Source: Todiramphus chloris collaris
Taxonomy: Eukaryota > Chordata > Aves > Coraciiformes > Alcedinidae
Assembly: GCA_025345505.1 (NCBI GenBank)
Contig: JANVCC010000018.1
Span: forward strand, 7,736,316-7,800,315
DNA: 64,000 bases
Reading direction: 5' to 3'
A program made the position numbers and the translations under genes. The notes under the pieces are model-generated. The model was given only the letters and a program-made list of their open reading frames with translations. It did not search any database and had not been told where the DNA came from. Shown here piece by piece: positions 21,817-33,247 of this stretch. Numbering within the stretch: the stretch's first letter is position 1; each line of letters opens with the position of its first letter.

Positions 21817-21950
21817 AAAAGAAAACAAACAAAAAAAACCCCAAAGAAACCCCACCAAAAACAAAACAACAAAAAACCAAAAACCAAACCAAACAAAAAA
21901 AAAAAAAAAACAAAACAAAATAAAAAACCCACCAAAAAAAGAGATTTAAA
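21817..21950 (+). repeat. A/C-rich low-complexity tract (CAAA/CCAAA type)
   Basis: About 130 bases made almost only of A and C on the plus strand, built from variable units such as AAAC, CCAAA and CCACC, with a run of 15 A in the middle. Read on the minus strand it gives spurious open frames rich in Phe, Trp, Val and Gly. Similar tracts lie at 25800-25920 and 47860-47995. Confidence 0.85.
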
Positions 21951-23264
21951 GGATAAAGGTTCAAAGGATACCAGAAACCCTGCTCTTGCCTTTGGGATAC
22001 CTGAGTTGGGTGCTCCCATAAAACTGGAAAACGAAAGTGATGTGGACAGCAGGTTGCAGCTTCCTTGTAAGGAAGATGTGATAGCCATGGCTTTTCCATT
22101 TTGAACAGCCGTTCAGATTAGGTTCTTGTACTGGAAGTTTTTGAATCTACTTGATGAATAAACACATTAGCCACCTGGCTGTGGGGTATTATAGGAGAAC
22201 GACTTTTCATTCCTCCCATTAACTAGCCCCACTATTCAGACAGGAATGCGAATCATGAGGTCACAGAGCGAGCAAGAAGTATATCCCCAATCCATTGTTA
22301 ATTCATTCAGCTAAGGGTGAAGAGTCTTAGGATGTTTATACATTTAATACCAGCAAAACACTCATAAAACCTGCAAAAAATAGAGCACCTCCCTCACTCC
22401 TGCCAAATGCTTTTTCAGAAATGACTGAAAAATAGATAAAAGACTTATTAGAGACTGTGCCTAGTGGATTAGAATAAGTAAACCTGTCTCTGGTTAGCTA
22501 TCAAACTATAAGATCAATGGAGGACTATAGTTCAGTAATTATTTCTTCTATTTGAATCCATATTCCATTAGCTGATCAATGTATTAACCAAAAGTAACAG
22601 ATCTGCAAAAAAATGACAGATGCATATCAAGAGTTTGTAATGTAATCTATGAAATTCATTCACACCAGGATATGATTTATGAGGAGTCTATTGACTGAGG
22701 AAGAAATGTTATTTTACATTTAATAGAATATATTTCAATAATGTTGGAACTCCAGCTACTGAGTTTTGAAGGATCCTTTTTTATTCAATACAAAATCTGC
22801 ATCTTTCACAGTTCCTGTGATTTTATGGTATTGTGCATACTACCCAATAAAACTATCAGAGGTTTTTCAAAGACGTGACATTGTCCATTTTGCTTGTAGA
22901 CTGAGGCAAATACAATTACTGGCAGGGACTTCCTAATTCTTTGAGAACTGCTGTTTTAGGAATAGAACCTTCACTGCTTTTAACCACCATAAATCTATAG
23001 ATCAAAGACAAAGAAGCTGATTTGCCAGTTAACACTATATGAGGACTTGGACAGAAGTACTGTCCTTTTCACATAGCTCATCCTGCAGGAGCAGGGGACT
23101 TACCATGCCATGCTTGAAATTAGAGAGACATTTCAGGAAGGTGTTGTGTAAAAAGGCAATGAGAATTGGCCTTGGAGCTCACTAATGAATTCTTCCTCCA
23201 TTGTGCTGACCCATTTCATATGTTTCTTGTGATACTTCTTTTTTCATCTTTCAAATAAAGCAAT

Positions 23265-23552
23265 ATTCTTCTCTTTAAATAGTCCAAAGTTAACAGTATT
23301 CCTTATAGTTTTAAAATATTTTGCTGATTGGTCATACACCAATCAATTTTTTCCACAGAAAAACCTTCAATTAACCCCCCAGTGTTTGGGAGGTGGAATT
23401 TCCAGATTAGTGTTGGAGAATTCCACCTCCTATCACCAGGGGTTTAATTGAAAACTTTTTCTGAGAAAAATTAATTGGTGCAAAAACATCAGTAAAATAA
23501 CCTAAAATGCAGGGGACACTGTTAATTTCAGTTGATTTAAAGGAAAGACAAA
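23265..23552. repeat. Long imperfect inverted repeat (arms about 135 bp)
   Basis: The left arm (23265-23402) is complementary to the right arm (23417-23552) around a centre at about 23409. The innermost pairing is 12 perfect bases, GGAGGTGGAATT (23389-23400) with AATTCCACCTCC (23419-23430). Further out, TTCAATTAA pairs with TTTAATTGAA, ACAGAAAAA with TTTTTCTGAG, ACCAATCAATT with AATTAATTGGT, TTAACAGT with ACTGTTAA and CTTTAAAT with ATTTAAAG, interrupted by mismatches and short indels. I do not recognise the sequence. It could be a palindromic MITE remnant, two copies of an old repeat in inverted orientation, or a hairpin RNA locus. Confidence 0.75.
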
Positions 23553-25544
23553 AAAAACAACAAACCAAAACCCAAGAGATTAATAAACAGGAACACTGAA
23601 AAAAAATAAACAAAATTATTACAGCAACACTAAGATTAAAATGAAACTTGTGAAATGGCCCTGCAAAGTCACAAAATGTAGGAAAACTTACCTTTAATTT
23701 AAATCACAATATGGTAAAAAACAAGCAAGATAAATTAGCTTCTTTTAGAAACTATTTCACAATCAAGTGATTTACTTCAGATTCAGAAACATAAATCACA
23801 TTTTAATAATCTCTCTCCCAGTATGAAGTCTCTATACAATCTGATATGTAGATTTTTTTTTAAGTAGGTGCTTTCTTTGCATAACAAGGAGCGGTAGTAA
23901 ATTAAATGGAGCCCAGGAACTCTTATAATGCAGCTGGGTAATGAAAGAAAAGTTGCAATTTGAATCTACTATTGCAAATACATATATATTTGTTAATAAT
24001 GAGAAACATCCAGTGTTAATAGATGTATCTGTGTGCAATAAACCTGTCTGAATATGGTATCTTTAATACTGCTTAGATACACTTTTTTTTTTTTTGCATT
24101 AAGCATAATAGACTTTGACCTGCAAATTATGAAAAAGATTAAGATATGCATCAGCAGAGAGATTTATGTCTAGTGTTGACAAATTATTCATTAAAGTTTT
24201 ATGTAACAGGCCCAGAGAGAGTATTAAATAAGATTATTATGGCAGTTCTTATAAGTGTATTCATTTTGACTAAGAGGTCATGATAAAGTTTAGGACTGTT
24301 TACTTATAAAGCTTGTTTAATTAGGAAAAATAGAAATAAATGTTCTCTGTTTGTCATCTATCACAGATTTTATCTTTATTACTTCTCTTTTCCAATATTG
24401 TGAAAGATCATCATCAATAAAAGTAAATCTAATACATGAAATTTGACAAATCATTTGTTTAAGGATTTCTAAATATGAGAAAGATATAAAATTTCCTTCT
24501 GAAATTAACACTACCCTTTTTAACTTGTGAAAATCCTATGTTTTGAGCAGACATAGCTTTGTATCTGGAGTGATCATTAGTAAATAAACAAGGTAATTAT
24601 CTCTGAAAGGAGTTAGTTCCAGTGAAAAACAACTCTGTATTCCTCCTATAAAACACAGCACTTTGTGTTATACTCTGCTATACATTATACTTTTCTGCTG
24701 TCAGGTGAAAATTCAACCAATGGCTATTTGATTACATTGGAAGCTTTTGAATAGATTTTTATTACCTAATTGTGTACGTCTATGAGGAAGATGTATGACC
24801 ACTCTTCTTGGAAGAATTGAACAACTCCTTTCTCACTTTTGATGGAACATGTAACACAGGCACACAGAGGAGAGAGAAGAGCACATTCCCAAAGGAAAAA
24901 ATCATTACTGCCTTTGGGGTAAAGAACAACATTATTTTAAAATATTTTTTTAATATTTTTAAATTCTCAACTAATATGTCACCTTCTAAGGGTCAAGAGA
25001 AACAGGAGCTTCTTCAATAATCATTGAATATTTCAAAATTCTCTGGAAATGTAATGTTTTCAGTAATTTAATTTTTGGTAACAATTTATTTATTGAAAAT
25101 TATTAGTGTGCATATGAAATGTAGAAAATTAAGGCTTGGGTTTCTTTTTCTGAACACTGGTTGGTTATCTTAACTGAGACTTAACTAGCAGTCCATGGAA
25201 GTCTCCACATTGATGACAGCTCAGAACTAACTTATTTGCTTTCAGAGTACTTACTAAAGGTAAGACCTGATAAACATGCTCAAAGAATAACAGGTGTTGA
25301 GTTGCACTCTCTGCTTCCTGTTTTGGTTGATTCTAGTGGGAAGGTTGAATCTCTTCTATATGCAAAACTTCTGCTTTCCCAGTTGCATCAAGGATATCAT
25401 CTTACTGCAGAACTAGCTGGTACTCAAAACTGTTTTAATGCAAAAACTGGTGCAGTGTGGTTTGGATTATGTTGTTGTGAGTGGCTCCACAATTGATCAA
25501 ATGATTTTAAGTAAAAAATAAATAAGAGTGGCTATAGCTCTTAT
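23553..25544. other. AT-rich non-coding stretch
   Basis: No gene or known repeat is recognised. A T13 run lies near 24085. Open frames do not exceed about 90 codons and show no motif. Confidence 0.5.
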
Positions 25545-25640
25545 CACTTTTATTTGGTTGGTGGGGCTGTGTCTGTTTCGGTTTTGTTGGTTTGGTTTGT
25601 TTTCTTGTTTGTTCATTTTGTTTTTCTTTTTCCTGAGCCT
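25545..25640 (+). repeat. T/G-rich low-complexity tract
   Basis: The plus strand is dominated by GGTTTTG, TTGGTTTGG and TTTGTT units. It is roughly complementary to the A/C-rich tract 160 bases downstream, so the two could pair in single-stranded DNA or RNA. Confidence 0.7.
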
Positions 25641-25799
25641 TTATATTGCCTTTTTGTGTTTTTAGACTGAATCAGTGACTGCTATATGCTTCAATGCAGA
25701 GTGTTTCACAGGAGAATACTGTCACTGTGAAAAAATGGCATGTCCTTTTATTTTTATTTTATTTATTTTTATGTAATACTGAACAAAGGAGGAAATCAG

Positions 25800-25920
25800 G
25801 AAAAAAAAAATCAAAACATAAAACCCCAAACAACCAAAACAAACCAAAACCAACAACAACAAAAACCAAAGCAACAAAAAAACAACCACTGAAAAAAACC
25901 CACCAAAACCCAAAACACAG
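25800..25920 (+). repeat. A/C-rich low-complexity tract
   Basis: About 120 bases almost free of T and G on the plus strand, made of AACC, CAAA and CAACAA units. It yields a spurious frame rich in Lys, Asn, Pro and Thr. It belongs with the tracts at 21817-21950 and 47860-47995. Confidence 0.85.
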
Positions 25921-26045
25921 CCTTGTGTCATGTGCCTGTAGGACAAACAAACTTAGCTTCCAACTGTATAGAAGTAAGCACTTTCTTCATTAATTCAGTT
26001 ATAGGAGGAAAAAACCATATTGTCCAAGTGTTTTGAATCCTTCAG

Positions 26046-26301
26046 TCCTTCCCTTCCCTTCCCTTCCCTTCCCTTCCCTTCCCTTCCCTTCCCCTTTCCC
26101 CTTTCCCCTTTCGCCTTTCTCCTTTCCCCTTTCTCCTTACCCCTTCCCCTTTCCCCTTCCCCTTTCCTCTTTCCCCTTTCCCCTTCCCCTTTCCCCTCCC
26201 CCTTTCTCCTTTCTCCTTTTCTTTCTCCTCTCCTCTCCTCTCCTCTCCTCTCCTCTCCTCTCCTCTCCTCTCCTCTCCTCTCCTCTCCTCTCCTCTTTTT
26301 C
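26046..26301 (+). repeat. 256-bp polypyrimidine tract of three tandem-repeat types
   Basis: Apart from one G (26113) and one A (26139) the plus strand is pure C/T for about 256 bases. Three blocks follow each other: a pentamer CCCTT repeated about nine times (26047-26092), a variable block of CCCCTTT-like heptamers (26093-26225), and a pentamer CTCCT repeated about fourteen times (26226-26295). Polypurine-polypyrimidine tracts with mirror symmetry like this can form triplex H-DNA and are usually length-polymorphic. The long Ser/Pro/Phe/Leu open frames read from it are artefacts. Confidence 0.95.
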
Positions 26302-29300
26302 TAATTTTTTTGGAAAATTATTTGTTTAAAACTTATAAAGGGTAGAAGGACACAATCTAATAAGCAAAAAATGTCTGTCCTTTATATGATTCTAGCAGCA
26401 GCCATGGGAAACTCATGCAGTTTACAGCAGGTGCAGATTCCTCCATAATTTTTTTTCATTATTTCTTCATCTCTGCTTCAAAGCTGCATGGAAGGCAAAG
26501 ATTTTACTGAGTTCCCCTTATGCAAAGCCTTTCCATAGGAAAGAAAACATTTATTCACTATCTCTCTAGATAGATATTTGTATGCTTGGATAATTAACAT
26601 ATTGTCCTGATCCTGAAGTTCTGTAAGAATGATACACAAGAGGAATCATGTACCTTCTCATTAAAGCCGACTCATTTCCAGGAGCTATGCACTTAAAACA
26701 GTGGCAAAGAAAACTCTAAACTGATCAAAATTAGGCATACCAAGTCTCATCCTGCAGCTATCTGAAAGCATAAGTAGATGTATGGGGAAAATACCATAAC
26801 TGAACAGTCAGAGACACCCAGTAAGGAGAGGAGAAACTCATATCCTGGTATAAATCTAAGATCCACTGAAATAAATTTATGCACTTCTTTGTTAGAATAC
26901 ATGGCCTGGAAAGTCATTTACAACTTACATAGCCAAAATCCTAATATTCTTCCCACGCTAATATTCAAAAATGTTCCGGTTGTGCCAAAGACTATTCTAG
27001 TACTGAGTATATTTACTTTTGCGTGATGTCTGTCATACAGTCTAATTCTCACTATCAGAAATGCTATCTATTTTTTGTACCTACACTCTTATTTCTGCTT
27101 TTTATTCCATCATTTCTTGCATTTTAAACTACTCTTTTGGCCTTCCTTCCTATTAGCATACATAATCCTTCTCATATTTTTTGTTCTAAATCAATTCCTA
27201 TAATCCTTTACTGTGTAATAGCATTTGTCATCAATAGAAATGAAATCCCCAACACATTGAAGGAAAGAGAATTTTCAGGTACTGGTTTCTAGCAGCAAGT
27301 TGTAATAGAAGCAGTGGGGAATCCTATTTGCATAGAAAGGCCCATATTTGATGCAAACTGATGAAACTTTCATGATGGGTATAAAATTTTCCTCTACCCT
27401 TGCACCATGGGCCCAAAGAAGATAATGCTCTACAGCAGTGTTACGGAATTATTTTTCATAATCTCTTGCCTGAGATGTGTAATAAATGTAGGAGTGTCTT
27501 CTGATAATTAGTGTAGTGTGTTTCAAGTCTTCTACTATCAACACTGTACTTTAGAAATGAAGTAAAATGCTACAGTTCCTGATCACAGAAACTTTAAACA
27601 TGTGGAGAGGAAAGACACTCAAGTGGAAAAAGCAGAATTGTCTCAATTCATATTTAATATTTAAAATAAACAAGAAATTATTTATAATAAATAGCATTGA
27701 AACGGGCAATCTGGGTCCTCAGGTCATTCACGGTATTTTTGTAGTTTCTATGTGACTTACAGAAGAGGGAATCTAAAAGGCCAGGGCTTAATGAGGTTAC
27801 TGATAGATGGACATAGAGTGTGTGGCAGGGTCTGAAATTACTGAATTTATCAATGCACACTTCAGCATTCGTCAGCCACACTAAAAATGGTGATCTAAAA
27901 TATTCCAATTTCTCAGCCTCACATCAGTAAAGCACTGAGATTTTCTGGCAATACTAATGGTGTGATTCCCGTATCCTTGCATATGGTAAAGGAACTCAGG
28001 TTTCCCCACTGAATGCATCAGCAGAAAAGCAAGCAGTTTCATTAAGCTCTAGCTGAATTTCACTGGGTGTTTTTCAAAAGCAATATATTCCTAATAAGCA
28101 TTTTAGTCTTGCTGAATCAGCTTCTTCTGGGAAGAAAAAAAACTCCTAAACAACTTTAATCTGTACCCAATAGATATTTCACCTTGAGGATTTGTCAAGT
28201 TAATAGAGCCTACCCACTTAGAGAAAGGAGGTCTTTCTAATTGGTGCCTAACAGCTTACACTTAACGGTCATTAAGACCCAATACAAGAGATAACAGTCT
28301 TAATAGCCCCAGCCCACTCTCATGGGGAGCACTCAAGGTAGCATGAACAAAAGGGAACAAGACTGAAAGACCCAAAGACACAGCAGGGTCTGGGCTGGCT
28401 AAAAGGATGCAGATTGATTTAATTCTACCCCAGTAACTTAAGAGGAGAATTTATCGCATTTGCCTTTTAGTGAAACATAATATTAGCTGTGAATAAGTAC
28501 AAGATGGATGGAAAGGTAGAATATAAAAAGTATGCATCATTGTTTTAAAATACATGTTTTGTAATGTGTTACCTAATGTTAAATAGAATTGTTTTGGTTT
28601 AGGCAACAATTTGGTCAAATCTACAAGCTGAGGTTTCTGAATGGAATAAAACATTGTTATTTGAAACCCATTGGGTCCAGCCCACAAAATGAAGAGCATT
28701 TTAAAACAAGAGCATGACCCTGTCTAAGGATTGCAGTTTCCGTGCTGTGACAAGAAAAGCCAAAGATGATTCCCCCTGAACTCCCAGTCCCCATCTGCAC
28801 ACTGGACACTGAAGTTCAGCTCTGGAGCTGTCTCGCGGATGTAATGTGAAATACAACAGCTACAGTAACTAAGGCACCTCAGCTGCTCCGGCATCATGCC
28901 CCATTGGATAGCACAGTCATGCTCAGAGAAAGCAAGAGTGTTGCAGAGGTTCAACTAGCCCTGTCCTGAGACTGGTTGTTTCTCATAACTCTTCACCGTA
29001 AATCCCCAAGACAGCTATCAAGAAGGGTGAGGATGAAAGGTCAAACAATTAGCTTTCCTATTTGTGAAGAAATAGCTTTTCTAAGCTTATTAAAGTAAAA
29101 ACACAGGATGAGATCGTCAGTTGCTATAAATCAGTATAGCTCTACTGATTTCAGTGGGGCTGTGATGTGTTATACTAGCTGAGATTTTATTGTCTCTAAT
29201 ATTAAATAATAATAAAAAGCCTTACACTGAAAAAATCTTGTTACATTTGGTGAAATATGTGCTGAAATGTCAGATGCATATTTTCCTAAGCAAATTTAAT

Positions 29301-29894
29301 TCAACTTTCATACATCTTCCTTTTACCTTCAGTATTATTGATCTTCTATGGGATGCCTGCCTATTTCAGTATATCTGATAGATGGTCCTCACTGATCAAC
29401 TTTCAAGTATTTTGAGCTCAGAAAGGTTCAGGTAATCTGATTTCCTGTCTGACACAAGCCTCGACTTTTGTTCAGTATCCCCCATGATGACTTGGGTTTG
29501 ATAAAGCCTGCCCACTACAAAGATATCCTGAAAAAGGCTTTGGGCTTAAAAAACTGGGGGATAATCTTCCCCTGTTCCTTTCTTCTGGTGTATGACCTAC
29601 TATGGTAAATATTTGTGGGATTTTTTTCCTTTGAATTTCTAGGCCACCATATTCTGTTTTGTTTTTAGCTTTTCCTTTTTTCCTTTTTTTTACCTTTTTT
29701 TTTTTTTTAATTGTATACTCAATTTTTCATGTCTCCTATCTAACTTATGAAGTGTATAAAGATAGATTGTTTCTTCATGGTTTTAAGTCAACATCATCAT
29801 CAACTTGAGTCTTCATTCACTAAAAGGAGGTATGCACCAAGATTAACTCCTTTTATTGTGTCTCTATTTTCACTAGAATGAATTCATAAATAGT
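26302..29894. other. Non-coding stretch without recognised repeats
   Basis: No gene or mobile element is recognised. The patch 28724-28960 is GC-richer than its surroundings, holds a few CpGs and is open on the minus strand for 76 codons, but the translation matches nothing I know. A T/C-rich patch lies at 29660-29710. Confidence 0.5.
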
Positions 29895-30088
29895 TACATT
29901 TTTAGTGATGTGTCTGCAGTATCACCCCAGTGTTCAGCTACAAGAAAAAGAGGCGCAGGAGCAGGCTGTCCCTACCTGCCGAAAAACAAGCAGGCAGGGA
30001 AAGAGGCTGGCCTGGCTAAATAGGGACCTTTGGTTAGACCTCAAAAACAAAAGGAGAGTCTATGACCTTTGGAAGAGAGGACAGGTCT

Positions 30089-30420
30089 CTTAACATTAAT
30101 GTCTATAAATATATAAAGAGGGAGTGTAGGGAGGATGGAGCCAGACACTTCTCGGTGTCATCCAATGTTAGGACAAGGGGCAATGGGTGTAAGTTGGAGG
30201 TTTAGGATAAACATAAGAAAAAACTTTTTTATGGTAAGGGTGACAGAACACTGGAACAGGCTGCCCAAGGGGTTGTGGAGTCTCCTTCTCTGGAGACGTT
30301 CAGAACCCACCTGGACACGTTCCTGTGTGACTTATTATAGGTGATCCTGCTCTGGCAGGGGAGTTGGACTAGATGATCTTTCTTGGTCCCTTCCAATCCC
30401 TAACAATCTATGAATCTATG
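30089..30420 (+). mobile_element. Inner CR1 LINE 3' end nested in the CR1 at 29895-32001
   Basis: A 5'-truncated CR1 of about 330 bases in the same orientation as its host. It starts near the codons VYKYIKREC (30100) and contains [13 protein letters not shown] and then GGAGTCTCCTTCTCTGGAGACG, with the 3' UTR and a tail of AATCTATG units (30405-30420). The wording matches the 15913-ending and 36027-ending copies. The host frame resumes at the next base. A few codons of the host (about eight) are missing at the insertion site. Confidence 0.88.
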
Positions 30421-30422
30421 TT

Positions 30423-31460
30423 GTGAAGCAATGCAGGAAGAAGATTAGGAGAGCCAAAGCACAGCTAAAGCTTAACCTTGCTAAGGCTGTTAAGGATAAT
30501 AAAAAATGTTTCTATAAATACATTAACAACAAAAGGAGAATTAGGGAAAATCTCCATCATTTCTTGGATACAGAGGGAAACTTAGTAACAAAGGATGAGG
30601 AGAAGGTTGAGGTACTTAACACCTACTTTGCCTCAGTCTTCAGTAGTGAAACAAGCTATACCTTGGACATTCAGCCTCATAAGCTGGGAGACAGGGAGGG
30701 AAAGCAGAATGAGGTTATCATGATTAAAGAGGAGGTGGTCAGTGACCTTCTACACCACTTGGATGCACAGACATCTATGGGACCGGAGCGATTACACCCA
30801 AGGGTGCTGAAAGAGCTGGCGCATGTGCTCGCCAAGACACTTTCCATTATTTATCTGAAGTCCTGGCTAACTGGGAAGGTCCCAATGGACTGGAGATTAG
30901 CAAATGTGACCCCCATCTACAAGAAAGGGAGAAAGGAGGATCCAAGTAACTATAAACCTGTCAGTCTAACCTCGGTACCAGGGAAGGTCATGGAGCAGAT
31001 CATCTTGAGTGCTCTTACAAGTCATACAGAGGGCAACCAGACGATCAGGGCCAGTCAGAATGGGTTTAGGAAAGGCAGATCTTGCCTGATGAACCTGATC
31101 TCCTTCTATCTCACGATGACCCGACTACTGGATGAGGGAAAGGCTGTGGATGTGGTCTACCTGGACTTCCGGAAGGAATTTGACACTGTTGCCCATAGAT
31201 TTCTAATGGAAAAACTGGCTGCTCATGGCCTGGATGAGAATACGATCTGTTGGATCAAGCACTGTCTAGACGGACAGGCCCGAGAGTAGGGGCCAATGGT
31301 ACTAAATCCAGCTGGTGGCAGGTCACAAGTGGTGTTCCTCAGGGCTCAGTGCTGGGGCCATTTCTGTTTAACATCTTTATTGATGATCTTGATGAGGACA
31401 TAGAGTCTACCATCAGTAAATTCACAGATGACACCAAGTTAGGCAGGTCTGTCAATCTGT
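30423..31460 (+). pseudogene. CR1 reverse transcriptase, 288-codon open frame plus frameshifted remainder
   Basis: This is the longest open frame in the window (30423-31289). Residues 1-110 are the N-terminal extension (AKAQLKLNLAKAVKDNKKCF, KYINNKRR, LNTYFASVF). Residues 176-192 carry NYKPVSLTSVPGKVMEQ, 212-226 QNGFRKGRSCLMNL, and 243-258 motif A, DVVYLDFRKEFDTVAH, with the catalytic aspartate at 248 intact. A one-base shift at about 31285 moves to another frame that holds motif B ([10 protein letters not shown], 31333-31362) and motif C (FTDDTK, 31421-31438) with both aspartates. The frame does not begin at a natural start; the methionine is internal to ORF2. Catalytic residues survive, but the protein is truncated at both ends. 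Confidence 0.88.
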
Positions 31461-32001
31461 GTGGGGATTGAGTACTTGAGACACCTTGAGTACTGTGTCC
31501 AGTTTTGGGCACTTCAGTACACGAGAGATATCGAGGGGCTGGAGCAGGTGCAGAGGAGGGCAACAAAGCTGGTCAAGGGATTGGAGAATAGATCGTTTGA
31601 GGATCATTTGAAGAAGCTGGGCCTCTTTAGTTTGAGGAAGAGGAGGCTGAGGGGAGACCTCATCACTCTCTACAACTACCTGAAAGGACATTGTAGAGAG
31701 GTTGGTGCTGGTCTCTTCTCTTAGGTAATTAGTGACAGACCCAGAGGGAATGGCCTAAAGCTGAAACAGGGTAGGTTTAGACTAGTCATTAGGAAAAAAT
31801 TCTTCATGGAAAGAGTGTTGAGATACTGGAATAGGCTGCCGAGGGAGGTGGTTGAGTCACCATCCCTGAATGTGTTTGAGCATCACTTAGATGTGGTGTT
31901 GGGGGATATGGTCTAGGGATGAACTTGTAGAGTAGGGCTAATGGTTGGACACGATGATCCCAAGGGTCTTTTCAAACCGGAGTGATTCTGTGATTCTGTG
32001 A

Positions 32002-32439
32002 AAATAATTATGTAATCAGAAGTGGTCAGTCTCCATGACCTAAAAGCCACATCTTTACTATAGCTTCATATGCTAGACCACCAGGAAACACATTTCTTAT
32101 ACCTTAGGTTGCCAAGCAGAGAAGGAGATCTAGGAATTGTTCTCAAGGGAACAGATTAGAGCAAACTATGGATCTTGTCCCTTCATTATGCATATGTTGT
32201 GTCCCAAAGCAAGATGTCAAAGCAGATCTCAGAAGTTTATTCTATGTAGTCCTTTCACCAAGCCAATATGTAGACTGCTTGAGATTACCTTTTGAGCATA
32301 GTTTTTCTGTTCTTCACATGGTGAAAGACTGATATGGGGATTAAGCTCACAATGCAATGCATGCCATGGGGCTGGAGAACACAGGTTGGCTTTGGTATTT
32401 TATTTGCCTTGGCTTTTCCTCATGGGGGTGAGTAATTTC
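32002..32439. other. Spacer between two CR1 copies
   Basis: I see nothing recognisable in these 440 bases. Confidence 0.5.
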
Positions 32440-33247
32440 AGTGTCATGAAATTCATCCTCTTGCAGCTCAACAAGGCCAAGTGCAAGATCTTGCACCTGT
32501 GTGAGGACAGTCACCAGCATCAGTGCAGACTGTATGTTGAATGGATTGAGAGCAGACCTAAGGAGAAGTACTTTGGGGTAGTGGTGGATGAAAAAGGAGC
32601 TGACAATGTGCACTCACAGCCAAGAAAGCCAATCATATCCTGCACTGCATAAAAATAAATTTATCTATAATTTAAGTATGTTGAATTATAAGGTGATTCT
32701 CCTCCTCTGCTCTGCTCTTGTGAGACCCCATCTGGAGTACTGTGTCAAGCTCTGGGACCCTCAGCAAAAGACAGACCTCTTCAAGTAGGACCAGAGGAGT
32801 GCTATGAAAATGATCAGAGGGGTAGAACATGTCTCCTGTGAAGAAAGTCTGACAGATGTGGGGCTGTTCAGCCTGCAGAAGAGAAGGCTTGGGAGAGACC
32901 TTATTGCAACCTGTAAACATAAAAATGTGGTTTATAAGAAAGATGAAGAGACACTTTTTACCAGGGCCTGCAGTGACAAGACAAGAGGCACAGTTTTAAA
33001 CTGAAAGAGAATAGATTTAGATTGGAAATGAGGTAGAAAGCTTTTACAATAAGGGTGGTGAGACACTGGAACAAGTTACCCAGGTAAGTTGTAGATGACC
33101 CATCATCCACATTGGAAGGTCAGGTTGAATGGTGCCCCAGGCAACCTGATCTAGTGGAAGATGTCCCTGTCCACAGGCAGTGAACTAGATGGTCTTTGAA
33201 GGTTCCCTTTCAACCCAAATCATTTTATAATTCTACGATTCTATGAT
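32440..33247 (+). mobile_element. CR1 LINE, 5'-truncated 3' portion
   Basis: The plus strand starts in the ORF2 region LNKAKCKILHL (about 32470-32505). It continues through the equivalents of VVVDEKGA, RPHLEYCVKLWDP (32725-32765), KMIRGVEHVSCEESL and GLFSLQKRRLGRDL (32805-32905), then the C-terminus and 3' UTR, ending in ATTCTACGATTCTATGATC (33229-33247). Several stops and frameshifts are present. Subfamily wording (YKKDEETLF, GTVLN) resembles the copy at 35068-35627. Confidence 0.92.

Larger units (their letters stand above)
19916..23264. other. AT-rich non-coding stretch
   Basis: No gene is recognised. It contains a run of 14 A after G7 at 20170-20190, and the low-complexity tracts listed separately at 20583-20682 and 21817-21950. 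Confidence 0.5.
29895..32001 (+). mobile_element. CR1 LINE with long reverse transcriptase frame, interrupted by another CR1
   Basis: This is a plus-strand CR1 starting in the linker between endonuclease and reverse transcriptase (about 29895) and ending with an ATTCTGTG octamer tail (31984-32001). It is split by a second CR1 at 30089-30420: the frame reads VYDLWKRGQ before and VVKQCRKKIRRAKAQ after. A deletion near 31465 removes roughly 90 codons between the palm and the region HLEYCVQFW. The 3' UTR phrase GATGTGGTGTTGGGGGATATGG is like that of the copy at 38865 and marks a subfamily different from the inner element. The ATTCTGTG tail and the good reading frame suggest it is relatively well preserved. 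Confidence 0.92.

Noticed and set aside
26020-26329. Ser/Pro/Phe/Leu-rich open frames of almost 100 codons
   Set aside because: They are read from the polypyrimidine tract, which contains almost no stop codon in any frame.
28724-28960. A GC-richer patch with some CpGs, open on the minus strand for 76 codons
   Set aside because: The translation matches no family I know and the patch is too short and CpG-poor for a CpG island.
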